Positions 1 through 10,556 of a stretch of 64,000 nt of DNA are shown here, in pieces. Both the position numbers and the translations under genes were made by a program. This DNA comes from Roridomyces roridus. Lineage: Eukaryota > Basidiomycota > Agaricomycetes > Agaricales > Mycenaceae. Numbering within the stretch: position 1 is the first letter of the stretch; every line of letters begins with the position of its first letter. A model generated the notes under the pieces. That model did no database searches. It saw nothing but the letters and a program-made list of their open reading frames with translations, and was not told the origin of the DNA. The stretch lies in contig JARKIF010000011.1 in assembly GCA_029378245.1 (NCBI GenBank), forward strand, positions 434,001 to 498,000, in the 5' to 3' direction.

Positions 1-381
1 GAAGAGAAATGCAGAGAGATGCGGGTGTTTCAATCTTTGTTCAATCTTTTTTCTCAAATAGAAGAACCAGAGACGCCCAACCAGTATCACTGTGTGTGAA
101 AGCGTGTGGAGCAGCAGCTGGAGCTTGTGTGGAGCCACTGGGGCGGCGTCAAAGCGGCGTGCCACTCGCGAGTCGTCGACTCGAAAATGATCATATATTG
201 AGCCTTTTGCTGCATTCCGGATAGGAGGTCAAAAAAGAGAAGGAGGAACTCTTCTCGAGCACACTGGCCATCGAACTTGCATCGAACGAGCGTCGAGGTG
301 CCAGCCCAGCTTGATGATTGTCAGTTTTGAGATGGCATCATCGTGACGTGTCACGCGTTCCAAGTCACTCTCCGTCCCGTC

Positions 382-865
382 ATGTCGTTTCTTGCAGGCC
401 CAGTGTCGGGCGCCCTGGTCGCCGGCGGAGTGCGTCTTCCGGCCAAGACTGTTCTCAAACTCATCCCAGACAGCTCTACTACGGCTACTCCAACATGATG
501 CAGCTCAAGTGCGTGTACTTGTCTCTCCGACCTGTCCCGTCGCTGACCTCTTTCCAGGACGGAACAGCATCGAAAAGAGTCTGTCTTTGCGCTACCCTCC
601 CCATTCCTATACCTCTCTGACGCAAGGCGTCTCCAGCCTCCACGCACTAAGCGTCCGCCTCGTCGAGCACCCCGCGCTCATCATAGCCCCACCGTCGGCT
701 GCCACGCGGATTACACCGCCGTCCTTCAACTCTGTGCTCCAGGCACGGTGGAATCAAGAGATTACAACCCTATTCGGAGGATTGCGAGAATGGAATGTCC
801 GTGCGCAAGAGTGGGCGCGGACGGAGCTGTATGGTGGAGAAGTGCGGTCGAGTGGGCAGCGGTGA
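382..865 (+). CDS. Mic12-like MICOS subunit (inner mitochondrial membrane)
   Basis: The first exon starts at ATG 382 (MSFLAGPVSGALVAGG) and is followed by a GTGCGT donor. The next exon, from about 474, reads LYYGYSNMMQL. The last exon encodes SLHALSVRLVEHPALI and then IAPPSAATRI, ARWNQEITTLFGGLREW and ELYGGE, ending at TGA 863. A short N-terminal glycine-rich membrane segment followed by YYGYSN and a C-terminal W-x-E/LYGG region is the pattern I know from fungal Mic12 (Aim5) proteins, which act at cristae junctions in the MICOS complex. The total of about 115-120 residues fits. The junction between 509 and 635 is not clean: a TEQHRKES segment lies after the acceptor at 558, but I could not join it in frame to the last exon with a canonical intron. 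A small frameshift or an unusual splice site is possible. The family call is inference from motifs. Confidence 0.6.
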
Positions 866-3435
866 TGTCTGTGAGCGTTATAGAATTCATTTCTCTGCAT
901 TTTCAATTTCATTCTTGGAGTAATCCTCCTCTTCCGACTCACTCCAACTGGGGAGACTGCCGTCGACCTGACGATGCCGAATCCCTCCTTCAAGTCTCCT
1001 GTCCATTCTCGCCGCGCCCGTGACGTCTTCCTGGTGGGGACCGGCATCACCACTGACCCTGATGGCAGCTTGGTCTTGTTTGTTCGCCGGATTTTTCGGT
1101 TCCCACTTTGCACGCCTTATAACTTTGTACCATATAGCTCATTGGCTTAGCACCAAACTAAAAGTACCCCTCGAATAAGCTGAAAAATGTGGCTAGCTGG
1201 CCGCTTTTTTTTTGTTCCGTCTGTTATTGAAAGATAGAGTGGATTTCTTGGGAAATGTGCAGTCTTTTGAGATTTTTTAACTAATTCTGGAAAAACGGGC
1301 CAGCTAGCATCGATGCTTGGTGTAATCTGAGCATCTCTTCACGCGAGACCCAGACGAAACGCAGCCATGGGAAAGAGTTGAAAGCTTCGGCAGAATGCGT
1401 GTCAGTGATCCCTTACATCATATCATCGGCTCTCATCTCGCTTCCCGCTCCCTCTTTGCACAAACTTTCTCGCATGTCCGGCCGTCCTTCCCACTCACTT
1501 TCTCACTCCTTGGATGATGCCAAAGTTGTCTCAGCCACAGCACCAAACCGAGCGTCTCCAGCAGCATCTCAGCAGTATCTGTTAACCACTGAATCACAAA
1601 GAAGTCGACGACTCCGTCCCTTACGTGTCCCGGACGGAGAATACCTAACCAGCTCACGAAACGAGGAACACGAACGGCAGACTCACCCATGCCGACAAAG
1701 ATGTCCCACTCTTTCGATGCTGGAGTCCCGAGTGGCCGTCCGGAGCGCGACCTTTCGCAGGCCCGGTTTACACTGACCCGGCTGCAAAGCGAAGGAACGC
1801 GTTTCGTACCAGAGCTTCCAAGCTTCGGTATGGCGCAGAGAAGTTCGCGAGTCGAAGAAGAAGGCAGAGGCCGATATGGGCAAGCACTTGAAGAGGAACT
1901 TCACGGTAGGAGGATGGGGCTGGAGAACGATCGAGAAAACAGGAATGCATCGGTGTGGCCTTCCCATACCCATCGAGCACTGACCCTCCGCAGCCCTTGC
2001 AGTCTCAGAGCAGAACTCCAGCTCTCTCTCGCTTCCTCCAATGAAATCATCTGCAAACACGAAGCGTCTCGTGCTACCTCGACGCCGACAAGACCAGTAC
2101 AATCGATAGATATCAAGGGGGAGACGACCATGGATGTCGACGCCAAACACACTTCTCTCCGCCTTGTACATCCCTCCTTCATTTGTTGCAGTACGGCGGG
2201 ACTGCGGGCTGCAGTGCCAGATCGTGCCCTTGCCGAAGGGTCGGCGTGGAATGGCACGGTATTCCACTCAGTACGTTTTTTTTTTTTTGGATTGCAGGAC
2301 CTCGAAGATGATTATTTTCAAGGCTTAAACGCAGGAGGGATGCGAAGAGATGCGCGTGGTCCTGGCTGAAATTGGTATGAGTTGGACGAAGGCTCGGAAT
2401 GGGGGAATATTGATTCATAATGTTCCTTGTACCGACAAGGCCAACTATCTATGTGCATAATGAACATTTTATCTCACTCACCCGAGGCCCCAGACCCTCT
2501 GTGTGAAGCAGAACGAGCAGGAACATGGATTTGATTGCCTCAATCGAGGACCAAATAAGGCCAAAGCTGCCATTGATCACAGCGGCGTTGCCGGTCCCCA
2601 TGAATCCTGGGCATGCGCATGGCTATTCCCACCGGACGTCTGCCAGATCCGCGCCATCTCACCCCCGACGAGACGTTGCCCATCTGCGTACGTCCGCAGA
2701 CGATGGCCTTCGTGCGATACCTCATCCTTCTTTATTCCTCGTTATCCGTCGGCGGGGCTGCGCATTGTCTGCAAGAGCTATCCATGAGCCGGGGGTTTCA
2801 AGTTTCCGCGCAAGTCTCGGCGGCGAGGCATAGGTGAGAGCCTGAATGTATTGGAAAGTTCGGGTGACTTGATGAAGGATAGGTTTGCTATTCACATCTT
2901 GTGGAGCTCCCTTCTGTTCCTGCCTAACCCCAATGGGTGCCAGGCACCATCTTCGGGCTTCGGTGGCGATAACCGACGGTATACCCTAAACCTTGGGAGT
3001 ACTAGTCAACCCTCCCCGTCGTCTGACCACGTCTACTCGATATCACTGTAAATCTTCGGCAACGGGTTCCAACATTGGGATCGTATCTCACACCATCCGA
3101 CTCTTTACCAGGAATTCTAGATGACTGGTGCGAATGTCCAGATCTATTTGGCAACTTGGGTGACTTGATGAATAGTGTTATTCACGTCTCGTTCCCTCCT
3201 GTCAATGGGCAGGCCAGAATACGCGCGAGGCACTGTTATCAGGTCCGCGAGGATTTAATTTGGATGTTAGTTTATCGGGGAATCACAGCGCCGGTTAGGT
3301 TCTCTTTCTCGCAGTCTGTCTCTGATCAAGATGCATCCGTAGCCATAATTCCGGGACCATTACAACCCCGGGTTTGCCCTTCTCTTGCCAATACATAAAG
3401 GGGCCCTTCCATCGGGCTCAGGCATCAACGCAAAG
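866..3435. other. Intergenic region, no supportable gene
   Basis: About 2.6 kb without a recognisable protein. Both strands carry medium-length open frames between 1,690 and 2,370, but neither shows a domain, signal sequence or plausible exon structure. Poly-T tracts lie near 1,207 and 2,277. Two loosely similar stretches (around 2,863-2,960 and 3,158-3,250) share a GGGTGACTTGATGAA core and may be an old duplication. The last 100 bp carry the promoter of the gene starting at 3,436. Confidence 0.5.
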
Positions 3436-4606
3436 ATGACCACCGCTGACCTCAACCTCGGTAAATACCGCAACCAGACCGCCGCCGCCGCCCTTCTCTT
3501 CGAGGACAAGTACAACGACAAGGGTCTCCGCATCGAGGCTCCTGGGATATGTAAGGAGTTCACGGACAAGTCGTACATTGGTTCAGGTGAATGTGCCCTC
3601 TTACTGCTTTTTTGAGGGCAACCGGCGTTGACCAGGCGAAGACCCCCAGGGTGTCCTTTACTACTACAGCGCCGATGATTTTGAGCCTGGGGATGAACGG
3701 CAGAGTGGCCCTGTTATATCGTGCTACAGAGTGCACAAGCTCCTGGACACTCAAGGGGATGCCGTGGTGCATATCAAGTTCTGGAAGGACGGCACCTCGG
3801 AGGACCAACCGTTTGCTGAGGTTCGTGGATAATTAATTCTTCATCCCAAGGAAGAGTCAATCTGAACACTTATTTATCAAGTTCGTTGCAAAAGACCCTG
3901 TATGTCAACCACCACTCGCATTTCGATTGATCGAATAATTCGCGGTATAGCAAGGCCTCGTTAGCGCATACAGCATGGACGGCTATGCGGCAAAAGTGTG
4001 TTGTGTCGCAACTCTCCTGGACGACTCTTATATTCCTACGTTAGGGTGCTTGGGTCGACCTCGACATGGCCGTCTGCACCGCGTTTGTGCGCAAGACCAG
4101 CACCGATGACAAGATCACTCTCACCATCGACGCGCTCAACGGTATGACCGCGGTGTGGTACGACGACAAGACTGTTGGCGGTTGCCAGTGTAAAACGCTG
4201 GACGGCAAGTCCATCGGTGAGATGTCTTGTTTCTGTTTCAAGAATTCAGAGCTGATGTAAGAGACGCCAGCGGTAACCGGCAACCTCTCGTTCAAGAAGC
4301 TCAGCGACCTCAAGAAAGGAATTTTCGCCAAATACAACAACGACCATATCGTGTTCTACGCCAACGACTGGATCAGCACGGATTTCACTGCATATGTGCG
4401 TATGCCCTGCCCTGCGTGGATATGGATTACTGACTACTAGTTGACTGATTCGTCCTTACAGTTCATCCGTACGTTCTTCCAGGAACCGAATATCTCGAAT
4501 CTCAACCTGATTTCTTTGCTGCATAGCTTCGGAAGCATCTGTTCGTACCCTTGGAATTCCGGCAAAGGACACGCAGATCTACACGGGCGTCACATGGTCC
4601 GCCTGA
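3436..4606 (+). CDS. Uncharacterised protein, tandem paralogue 1 (about 258 aa)
   Basis: Eight exons join in frame: 3436-3586, 3642-3820, 3882-3899, 3951-3995, 4045-4216, 4271-4395, 4462-4468 and 4527-4606. Most junctions are GT-AG. The product starts MTTADLNLGKYRNQTAAAAL and ends GVTWSA. It has no signal peptide or membrane segment, so it is probably cytosolic. It contains alternating hydrophobic, beta-type stretches such as KITLTIDALNGMTAVWYDD and NLSFKKLSDLKKGIFAKYNN. It is clearly homologous to the gene at 6345-7463, with identical sizes for exons 3, 4, 6, 7 and 8 (18, 45, 125, 7 and 80 nt). I do not recognise the family. A soluble beta-sheet protein of fungal defence or fruiting, such as a lectin or pore-former, is only a guess. 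All introns are short, and no frame break is visible. Confidence 0.72.
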
Positions 4607-6344
4607 GACAAGGTGGAGTTCATTTGTCGGCTGGAGGATGACCGTTGCGGGATATCACGGCGTTTTAGTGAAATGTCCCTGTATATTAGTATTCTCCCAA
4701 GACCTTTTTTCTACCGTGCACCGTTTAATTCGTCGACTGAGCGACGAGCGTCGCGACTCGTCAAATTTCGAGTGTGGCCTGATGTGTGGCGGTGCCTGCT
4801 GTTACGATTCTTAACTTGTTTAAGAATCGTTCTTTTTAAACCGGGTCCTGGATATTGATGGGGCATCAAACGATCCCCGATATCCATTTGGAAATCCGGC
4901 CATGTTCCGACGCATTTATCTGATCGCCGCCGGGGCACACGGTGGATCAGTGCCGGCCCGTACCGCTGCTCAGCGCTCACCGGTCACTGAGTCTCGGAAA
5001 GAGTGTGTTAGCTGAAGCAAGAAATCCCGCCGGACGTTGGCCGGACGAGGATACTTTTGCCTGTGTCGCATCGAGGTCGACTCCTGTGACGGCTGCACTC
5101 ACCAGATTACCAGCTGCGCATGCAGCGTTATTCGCAGCGCCGCTTCAGAGCCGTGCAGGTGCCGGATGATGATCCCACCGGAATGCAGATGCGCAGACTG
5201 CATCATTGGATGATTTGGATCCGCTTAAGACTCATCTGCACTGGCCCGCCCCGCGCCTCTTTGAATTTTCTGGCCTTTCTCGGCATCGGCCAGCCGCGCA
5301 CAATGACGAACCCGCAAGTCCAACATCCTTGTCAAGTTTCAACGCTGTAAATAATTAACCCGAGTCCCGATGCACGGAAGAGAGAAAAGAAACAGGAATC
5401 GTACCTGCCATGCACAGCAATGGCCTCAAAAGCCAGGTATGGTGCTGTGTGTGTCAATGTCACGGGGTCAATCTCGCTTCCTTTTTGCCACCACCACGTC
5501 TTACTTGAAGAACGCGCGCATCGAACTCGTCAAATGGTCACTATCAGATGTCTACATAGGCTACGTTGAGGCTCACTCGTGGCTGCGTAAACTCTTGCAT
5601 CCCCTGGTCTATCGAAAATCCACGGGTCCCGGGAATCGGCACGGAGACTGTCAGGGCTTGGTGTCGACAGCGACGCCGAAGCGACGCTAGAACGCTCGAG
5701 ATCTCATATCTTCCAAGGCTGACTTTGCGAATGAATGTCCACTCAATGGGTGAGAGCTTTCCTCCTCGCACGAAAAGCATGGCTGACTTGATGAGATTTG
5801 TATTAGCCGAGAATACATGTGGAGGTTTGCAAGAGATAGAGTCCTCCGTTCGGGTTCTCTCCACTTGACGGAGCTCCGCTGCACTGTGGCACTCAACCCA
5901 ATCAAGTCCTGGCCGGAGGAGACTTAGACTCGAACCAATCCCTCGTTGGTACTTTTGCGGGGAAGGTATTAGTACCAAGAGGTCCTTCAATAAGGTGCTG
6001 GTCCGAGCCTAGAGGAGACTAGTCTTCGACTCTTCGTAACTCGAGGTGTCTTTCGGCGAAGTGACAGTCTAATTTCATACACCGTTCTTTCCACCCCGCA
6101 TATCCCATGCACAGAATCAGCGGTCAGCCGTGCCTTTGTGATAATTACAGGTGTCACTATTTCCGTTCTTTTGCCTGCCAAAGACCGCTCCAAGTAACGT
6201 CCATCCAAGAGGACTGTTCAATTCGACATCCAGGATGATCCACACCAAGTATCGAAATATCTGAATGGAAAGAGCAGAGGTATAAAAACTGGAGATCAGC
6301 AACACTCTCCCTCACTCACCTCTGTAGTCGATTCCACTCTCAAG
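4607..6344. other. Intergenic spacer between the tandem paralogues
   Basis: About 1.7 kb with no gene I can support. A minus-strand open frame of 148 codons (5544-5990) has no recognisable motif, and an overlapping plus-strand frame competes with it. The last 100 bp before 6,345 include a TATA-like GTATAAAAAC at about 6,280, about 65 bp upstream of the ATG, so they probably hold the promoter of the second paralogue. Confidence 0.5.
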
Positions 6345-7463
6345 ATGACCATCACTTCCAAGCTGCACAACCAAACCGTCGCCGCTGCGCTCCTCTTCCA
6401 GGACAAGCACGGTGCCAAGGCTGTCCGCATCGAGGCTCAAGATTTGGGCAAAGAGTTCACCGACCATGCGTGGATTGGGACTGGTAAGCGCGCTGTCCTA
6501 GTCGTCTTTCCCGTGTGAAGCATATCTCTGACGATACACAACAGACCCCGAGGGACTCCTCTACTACAACAGTCGCGACGATTTTGAGCCCATGGATGAG
6601 AGGCAGGGCGGCAAGGTCTCCGCGAACTACAAGGTCCACAAGATCGTGGACGGCGGGAACAACTATGTGAACATCAAGTTCTGGAGGGAGGGAGACAGCG
6701 AGGATCAGGCGTTTGCTGAGGTGAGCCGTGTAGAGACCGATCAATAATCGGCGCTGACGCACGACCACGTAGTTTATCGGCAAGGACACCGTTCGTCGGC
6801 TACAACTCCAAAGATTAAATTTTTGGCTGACCATTTTACTGAAGGCTGCACTCGTCGACTCGTACGGTCTGGATGGATACGGTTCCAAGGTGCCTACTTG
6901 CGGGTTGAGCGTGTGTTAATCAGACTTGCTGACAATCTCGCCAGGGCGAGTGGGTCAACCTCGACGTCAGTATCTGTACCGCCTACGTGCGCAAGATCAG
7001 TACCGAGAACAAGATCACGCTCACCATTGATTCGCTGGACGGCAAGACCGCTGTGTGGAACGACAACGGGACCTTGGATGGAGTTGCTGTCGGTGAGGGC
7101 ATTGATTGATCCCTGGCCGAGTAGACTTAGCTGACACCGACTGCAAGCCGTGAACGGCAACCTCTCGTTCAAGAAGTTAAGTGACCTCAAGAGCGGTGTC
7201 TACGCAAAATACAACAACGATCATATTGTATTCTACAACAACGATGACGTCGGATCCGAGTTTTCCGCCTACGTGCGTCCATTCTTCCTTCTCGGAACCC
7301 CCTGATGTTAACTTCCACTTAGTTCATCCGTGAGTTCTTACAACTATCATCGTTTTTCTTTACATACTGAGAGATTAATCCAGCGTACGACGACTGGCCG
7401 AAGCAGCTCGGGATCCAGGCCTCCAGCACCCAGGTCTTCAGCGGTGTGACTTGGTCCACCTGA
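6345..7463 (+). CDS. Uncharacterised protein, tandem paralogue 2 (about 245 aa)
   Basis: Eight in-frame exons: 6345-6483, 6545-6720, 6773-6790, 6845-6889, 6945-7092, 7148-7272, 7323-7329 and 7384-7463, with GT-AG introns. The protein starts MTITSKLHNQTVAAALLFQD and ends GVTWST. Shared landmarks with the upstream paralogue are RIEA, KEFTD, DPEGLLYYNSRDDFEP, FWREG.SEDQ.FAEF, CTAYVRK.ST, KITLTIDSL, NLSFKKLSDLK and KYNNDHIVFY. The 7-nt exon 7 (TTCATCC) is identical in both genes. Paralogue 1 has a longer loop between the central and C-terminal parts (CQCKTLDGKS) that is absent here. No signal peptide or transmembrane helix is present. Both copies keep open frames, so both may be expressed. Function is unknown. 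Confidence 0.75.
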
Positions 7464-8066
7464 GATGTCGAATCGCAGCGATTGATGACACGCTGAAAGG
7501 ATTGTTGTCATCTCAGGTTATCGCAGTGTTATTGCGAGTCTCCATGTAAATTAGTCTTCACCAATCACATTATCTTGTTCCCCTCTGCATCCGAACTCCG
7601 AACGTGGCCCCTCAAGGCAGCATTCTTCTCCGGGGCCTAGAAATGCATGGAGGGTCCCAGGAGGTGTGCGAGTCTCGGACTGGGGTCAAGACCTCGTTCC
7701 GAGTCGTTCGAATGGTAAAGTAAATATCAATCAAGCATCGTGATCAGGTCCGCGGATCAAGCTACGTGGTCGGCAAATTCATACATCAGAGGTTTCCCGG
7801 GCCCGGGTTCGGCTCGGGCCTCAGAATTCTACAAACCTCGTTTGAGATCAAGTGGTCTCTCCAAGTCAGTGTTCAAAAAGTTAACAGACGGTGATACTTC
7901 CTCTGGCCCATTCAAACCCCTGTACAACGCCAAATTCAAAACCTGATCAATAGCTCGCTTGCCCTGGTTCGCAATGGAACTCCTGACAATGCTATATGAG
8001 ACAGGTTGACTGCGGTCCCCCTATTGACATTTCCTTCCGCACAAGTCGACCTTCCTTTCCGCAGAA
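7464..8066. other. Intergenic region
   Basis: About 600 bp downstream of the paralogue pair. No gene, repeat or RNA is recognised. It presumably contains the paralogue 2 terminator and the upstream region of the secreted-protein locus at 8,067. Confidence 0.5.
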
Positions 8067-9174
8067 ATGCGCCTCTCTTGGCTATACGCACTCGGTCTGG
8101 CCGTTTTCTCCACCCACGCCGCCGACATCACCCGCACTTTGAAACTAGGCTTCAACGTCAACGCCAACAAACGGAGTTCCGAATTATCCGCTCGGGCACC
8201 ACAGACTCTCGAGGGCGCGGTGACCAACGCGGAGCGTCTTGCTCGTGGCCTTCCCCTTCTGAAACCTCGGCGCCGCAGTTCGTCGCCTGCTTTCTGCTGG
8301 ATTCCTTACCGACCCCTCACAGGCTCCTTCCCCCGCCAATCCACCCCTTCATCGGTGCCCCCTGTGGAGTAGGTTTGCCTATATTCGCCTACCATTATGC
8401 TCACGCGTCAGTAGAGTGACGTGCAACATCCAAATTGACGCCGTCGATCCTGATGCCGGCCCAACGGGTTCTTTTCGACGTGGTTGGACGGCAACGGAGT
8501 GTTCTACGATGTCCGCCAGTCCCAGAATGACGCTGATGCGCTGGTGGTATCCTTCTCCTACACACCGGGCTCGACTTCCCATGTCTCCATGCCATTGTGG
8601 GACAACTATCCTTATTTTGCGGCAATCATCACCGCCGACTCGGATAGCAATGATCTCGGTTCGACTTCGAAAAAGTGCGTACTTGTTGTGTCTTCTACCG
8701 TGCCAGATTCTCAAGTCCCTCATAGTTACGCGTATCTTGGGAAATCCCTGTATGAAGTCCCTCAGGCTGAAGGTCGACGGCAACCGCAAATTCGTACTGG
8801 AACTCCACGTCGATCAGTGGCCTTGGAGCCGAGACCTCCCTGTGGAGCTACGATCCTGGCACGGTGCACCGGTGCGCTTACACCGACGTGGATCAACACC
8901 GACGGACAGCCCGTCCCGGCGTATGTGATGTATGATAGTTGGAATAGTGGGTTGCCTGGGCAGTATCAAGTTGGAGACTGACCATCCATCTGTAGTGGCC
9001 TTCTTTATATCGGGACGGAGTTCAATCGGGGCTGAGCCCGAGTTCACCTATCCACCAGTGCCTGTGGTGCGTATCTCTTCTTTTCTCTCTCGATTTCTTG
9101 GCTCAGGATCTCCACGCGACACACAGACGTTCACTTGCGTCACGCCTGTGCCCATTGTGATAGATACTGAGTAA
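8067..9174 (+). pseudogene. Decayed secreted-protein gene (Agaricomycete-type)
   Basis: The 5' exon encodes a clear signal peptide (MRLSWLYALGLAVFSTHA) followed by a typical TLEGAVTNAERLARGLPLLK region. I associate this with a family of secreted Agaricomycete proteins of unknown function. Later pieces fit the same family: TWLDGNGVFYDV, DADALVVSFSY, SYWNSTSISGLG, PTWINTDGQPVPAYVMY and a terminal TFTCV. These pieces lie in different reading frames. One break is near 8,470, between PDAGPTG and the STWLDGNG segment. Another is near 8,865, where a short GGTGC-type duplication shifts the frame before PTWINTDG. I therefore read it as a pseudogene. The alternative is that unrecognised introns or assembly indels explain the shifts. 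No function can be assigned. Confidence 0.55.
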
Positions 9175-9766
9175 ATATGGAATCAGGGGTTTGGGTGATT
9201 CGGAATACCCATGCGATGGGAACACACTCGTTTTGAATGTTCAGGGTTGGCTCGGCGGCTGAAATCAGATTATGATGGCCGTGCATGATCCGATATTGAT
9301 GCATACAGAGTTGGACCCGTCAACATGAACGAGGGAATAACAATCCAGACGGTGAACGTTGGGGCGGGAATATGCGGCTCAGAGGAGGCCGAGAGGTGCT
9401 GAGTCCTGACGCATCAGCAGGACCGCAAATTTGTATCAAATCATTCAGAGTCAGAGGGTCAGCGGCAAGTACATAGCCCTGGGAACATCTATTGACAGCG
9501 AGGTTCACCACAGTCGCTTTAATCCAGTGATTCGGCGTCTAGGCTGGGTCCACGTCAAGCCTAGGTTGATGTTGAAACCATCAAATGGCTGACCCACAGA
9601 GATTTGGCATCATGGCGGGAGAAAGCGGACAACACCGCCTTGGAATACTAGTCCTCCAAAGTCCGGGACGCCAGTCGGCCTCGATGCGGGCAGATGTAGC
9701 GTAAGTGGTGCTGCGGAGTAGACTTAAATTATTCGGCCTCTGTGGCTCCCATCTCGTACTCCGCTC
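9175..9766. other. Intergenic region
   Basis: About 590 bp with no convincing gene. A minus-strand open frame (9320-9511) contains two cysteines and looks like a fragment of a small secreted protein, but nothing supports a start or splice sites. Confidence 0.4.
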
Positions 9767-10556
9767 ATGCAGTTTCTCGCACCCGTCCTCCTACTTCTGG
9801 CCGCTCTCAACCTCGTCGGCGCGGCCTCGTTCCTGCAGAACATCACCGTGGATGACACTTCGGAGGACGTCGTGTATAGCGGGTCAAAGTTCCAATGCAA
9901 TACAGACAACTCGTGTGGCATCGCACCTGCGCTGCAAGGATCCTTCAATCACAGTGCGACGCTAACGAATGGGTCAATTACATTTCGATTTACGGGTACG
10001 AGGTCTCTTTCCTTACATGCAAATTCCTCATGCATGGCGACGTTGGATTTTCAGGCGTAGCATACTACGCGGAGATCGACGTCCTCGGCTCCGCCATCGT
10101 ACAGCTTGACGGTGTCCAGCCTGGAATGACTCTCGGCAGTGCCGGAACCATAACCCATGCCATCTCCGCGACGGGTTTGACGGACGAGACGCATACCCTG
10201 ACGATCCACCCTACTCCGGGCCAGAGTACGATCATTGGCTTCGATTCTCTGATTTATACGTGCGTTTCTGGAATCTCCGCTCCGAGGCAATGACCCTGAA
10301 ACTAGGATCTGCGGACAGAGCGAGTTCACATCGCGGCAAGCATCATCATACTGGCGCAATTGCGGGCGGCGTCATCGGCGGTCTCGCTGTAGTGGCTGGC
10401 ATATTGCTGGCAGGCATCTGGGCCTATCGGAGGAAACTCATTCTGCGGCGTAATCGGCGAAAGGGCGATGTGTTGCGCAAGATGGACGCTGCTTGGAACC
10501 ACAGCACGCTGGCGGTTGGCGAGGAGGATGCAAAGGACGTAGTGTTTCAGGCGTGA
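9767..10556 (+). CDS. Small secreted/single-pass membrane protein (about 223 aa)
   Basis: Three exons fit: 9767-9995, 10055-10259 and 10319-10556 (stop TGA). The N-terminus MQFLAPVLLLLAALNLVGA is a signal peptide. The ectodomain (NITVDDTSEDVVYSG, several N-x-S/T sites, SATGLTDETHTLTIHP) is a beta-rich module common in Agaricomycete membrane proteins. It is followed by a transmembrane helix (AIAGGVIGGLAVVAGILLAG) and a basic stop-transfer region (YRRKLILRRNRRK), then a short cytoplasmic tail ending VVFQA. This is a type I membrane protein, probably at the plasma membrane or cell wall interface. The role is unknown. The last acceptor (GCGGACAG) was chosen because it keeps frame, and an alternative upstream AG does not. 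Confidence 0.7.

Noticed and set aside
1683..2369. Overlapping open frames of about 190-226 codons on both strands
   Set aside because: No domain, signal, exon structure or composition bias favours either strand, so no gene is called.
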